From Liriodendron chinense (lineage: Eukaryota; Streptophyta; Magnoliopsida; Magnoliales; Magnoliaceae), in contig ML058484.1 of assembly GCA_003013855.2 (NCBI GenBank), positions 10,589,344 to 10,653,343 of the forward strand: a stretch of 64,000 bases of DNA, read 5' to 3'. Under the pieces are notes generated by a model. That model was not told the DNA's origin. It did no database searches and saw only the letters and a list, made by a program, of their open reading frames with translations. The position numbers were made by a program, and so were the translations under genes. This document shows, piece by piece, positions 61,525 to 64,000 of the stretch. The stretch's first letter is position 1. Each line of letters starts with the position of its first letter.

Positions 61525-62144
61525 AATATGTCCAAGTCTAGTTCAAAGCCGAGCTGGGCTTTATGGGATTAGTGGGCCACAGAACCTGTCGAGACCCTAT
61601 TTCTGAATTAGGTCGGGCCTCAGGCTCCCGCATTCATGACCCAGGCTAGATCTCGCTGATCCGACCATGATTCGTGCCTTGAAAGCCACCACGAAGCCAA
61701 TGCAACATCTATATCATATATTTGGACCATTGACTAAGTTGACCATCTTATCAAACTCTAAGTCACATCTGTGAAAGACCATATCTCGTAACTTGTCTAA
61801 ATTGGAATAAAATACGCCAAGATTACACAGTTGAGAATCATCAAATCCTCATATTTCATGTATTTTATATCATAACTAGCAATCTTTAAGTGCAGCTATT
61901 TTATCTAAGTTTTGATTCTTCCATAAGTAAACTATACAAAACATAAGATTATTCACGTATTTATACACAAAACATAGGACATAAAATTATTCACGTATTT
62001 ATACACAAAACATAGGATTGATGCACTTATGGCGCCCCGTCTGATTAGCAAACTAAGCTAGTTTTCAGGCCACGGAACGTTCATGGGCGGATGCATTTAA
62101 GGAACAGCCCAGATCATGGGAACCACTCAATTTAAGTATTCTTT

Positions 62145-63999
62145 CTAAATCTCATAGGTCATTCCTACCTTCAACAAATGCTTGCGAGGAATCTCAAAAA
62201 TTTCATCCCTTTGCCTCAGATTCCTTCTCACGCCATTGAAAACATAGTCTATCAAAACTCTCCTCCCAATACCACTCCCTCTTCTTGCGGCCACCTCACT
62301 CTCTCCCAGCAAATGCACTACTCCTTCGTTCATTTTTTTCTCCACAAACTCCACCAATCTTTTCTTCTCTTCCTCTTCATCTCCGCCCTCCATTACACCG
62401 TCATGGCCCAACATTGCTGTTAAACCATCACTCTCCCCATCTTGGCCCACCATTGCTGTTATACCATTACTCCCCCCATCATGGCCCACCGTTGGTGTTA
62501 TACCATCACTCTCCCCATCACGGTGCCCCACCACCATTGGTGTTATACCATCACTCTCCCCATCATGGTGCCCCACCACCATTGGTGCTGCACCACCATT
62601 CTCTCCATCATGGTGGGCTACTGCCATCGGTGGGACCCACGTCTCATCTCTGATGAACTCCTTCAGCTGGTCCACCAATGCACGCTCGAAAGATCCATGC
62701 TCGTTCTTTGTGTCCTTGTACCCATACCGCACCACGCACTTGAACACAGCCAACTCGCTCGAGCCCACACGGCGGAACAGGAACCGCTCACCAGGTGGCA
62801 CCTTGCTTATGGGGAGTGACTTGACCGACACAAACACTAGCACAGAGTGCAATGCGGGCACATTGGCAACATAATGCTTGAAGATGGGTGGGATACCTTG
62901 GACGAGTTCCGAGTAGAATAGTGCAATCCCCGGCAAGCGGCGGAAGCTGGGGTCTGTGGCGATCTCCCATATCTTGTCCTGCGAGACCTTGTTGTCGAGC
63001 TCATAGGTGTACTTCTTTCGGTATACATAATTCCATACGCACATTACAAATACAAGGAATGCAGCGATGGCTAGCGGGAGGTAGCCACCTTGATCGAATT
63101 TGTAAAGTACGGAGCTGAGGTAGAGTAGTTCGACGGAGCCGATGGTTAAGACATATAAGATCACGAGGATGATGTGGGTCTTCCATATCATCACCATTAT
63201 CGGTACCAGTAATGCAGATGTTAAGGTCATCACAAACACGACGGCAATCCCTGCATGATGGATACCAATTCATCAAAACTAATGCATATGGCCTGCTTTG
63301 ATCCGATCCACCAGATCGGGACTCGCCCATCATTGGTCAGGATCTAGATGGCCAACTCTAAAAAAGTACTCAGAACAAATGATCCTAGCCATCAATTTTC
63401 CAATGGCGAAGCTGGCCATTTTCATTTTTATTTTCCATTTATGGGACATAATTGGTATGCGGATAATATGTCTGGAATGACCTTCAATTGTGACCATCAA
63501 TTGATGGGATGGGAGTCAATATATGAATGGTCTGGATCGACCATCCCACCACAAGAAGGAACCATTTACACAGAGACTGTGCATTGATGACTCGGACTCC
63601 CACTGTTCATTGAATACCATGCGCCATGACTCAATGGAAAGTTCTTGTCAAACCCAGCCCAGCCTGACAAGTATACCGATCGCCCATGGTAGGACAGGAC
63701 CAGAAACCAAATGGGCCACTTCTGAGTTCTGAGTCTTCTGACCCATTGCTCGGCTTATGGGTTATGATGGGGCTAATACCGTATGCATTGCCGATCTTCT
63801 TGGTCGTCTTGAATCCGACGGTAAGGGCAACACAGGCAAACATGAGCAGGTAGTTCATCTCAGGTATGTAAACCTGGCCCTCGTACTTCGAGGATGTATG
63901 AACGATCTTAACCAGAGGGAAGCAACCGAGTGATAGGGACCGTTGGATGATGGAGAATGTGCCGGAGATCATGGCCTGGCTGCCGATGATTGATGCCAA
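62145..63999 (-). CDS. HAK: HAK/KUP/KT potassium transporter, tandem copy 2 (3' part; gene continues past window)
   Basis: Minus strand: exon 8 is 62145-63250 (1106 nt, stop at 62145-62147), the intron is 63251-63779 (GT-AG), and exon 7 runs from 63780 to beyond 63999. The exon 7 part reads SQAMISGTFSIIQRSLSLG, KYEGQVYIPEMNYLLM and TTKKIGNAYG. Exon 8 starts at GIAVVFVMTLTSALLV and ends KVGMTYEI. Frames are open and splice sites are at the same places as in copy 1, so this looks like a functional paralog. The tail is 28 residues longer than in copy 1 because of two extra repeat units. Whether exons 1-6 are intact cannot be seen. Confidence 0.9.
62393..62617 (-). repeat. In-frame minisatellite in HAK copy 2 tail (5 full units)
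   Basis: Units approximate HHDGENGGAAPMVVG, HHDGESDGITPMVVG, HRDGESDGITPTVG, HDGGSNGITAMVG and QDGESDGLTAMLG, then HDGVMEGG and the acidic run. That is two units more than copy 1. Confidence 0.85.
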
Positions 64000-64000
64000 G

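Larger units (their letters stand above)
61525..63999. repeat. Duplicated segment copy B, part 5
   Basis: Aligns with 13797-17240: ATGTCCAAG start, TTGAAAGCCACCACGAAG, the whole of HAK exon 8, a shorter intron 7 and part of exon 7. It continues beyond the window. Relative to copy A it lacks ~1 kb of intron 7 (hAT element plus flanks) and has ~100 extra bases near 63403-63505. Confidence 0.9.

Overview
This is a plant nuclear genome window and contains no prokaryotic features. It holds one complete, spliced potassium-transporter gene of the HAK/KUP/KT family. A second tandem copy of that gene runs off the right edge. Almost everything else is transposable-element sequence at different stages of decay: Ty1/copia and Ty3/gypsy LTR elements, CACTA and hAT DNA transposons, a LINE fragment, SINEs and a large family of palindromic (foldback) repeats. 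Long introns, GT-AG splice sites, (GA)n/(CT)n microsatellites and TE density fit a flowering plant with a medium or large genome. The abundant foldback family resembles repeats I associate with woody magnoliids, but that is only an impression.

Layout. 1-8750 is a decayed copia element (+ strand), interrupted by a tRNA-derived SINE and by a 2.87-kb solo LTR. 8750-12020 is unclassified repeat-like intergenic DNA. 12020-14490 is the downstream flank of HAK copy 1. 14493-25831 (- strand) is HAK copy 1: eight exons, 2346 nt of coding sequence, 781 codons plus stop, all joints in phase. Two hAT-type elements sit in its introns 7 and 6. 26115-28840 is a cluster of foldback repeats upstream of its promoter. 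28842-32640 is a reverse-oriented Athila-like gypsy fragment. 33311-33960 is a ~91-bp tandem repeat, 34100-36193 gypsy LTR-like DNA, and 36555-37205 a reverse copia fragment.

From about 37205 to the right edge, the sequence is a second copy of the 12020-17272 segment. It is split by inserted elements: CACTA-1 (37519-44977), CACTA-2 (45273-52234), a short LTR-like piece, a 5'-truncated beta-xylosidase retrocopy with a poly(A) tail, a LINE fragment, and a copia element with both LTRs (55007-61524). Because copy 1 has the uninterrupted ancestral sequence, most insertion points and target-site duplications can be read directly. HAK copy 2 then begins (62145 to beyond 63999, - strand).

The only likely working host genes are the two HAK paralogs, which should import K+ at the plasma membrane. 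They differ by exactly two units of an in-frame minisatellite in the cytosolic tail and in the elements in their introns. I did not find a convincing new biological system. The most interesting points are the natural dated-insertion record made by the duplication, the HAK tail repeat, the foldback family next to the HAK promoter, and the satellite-rich CACTA-2 with an unrecognised ATG-less open frame.
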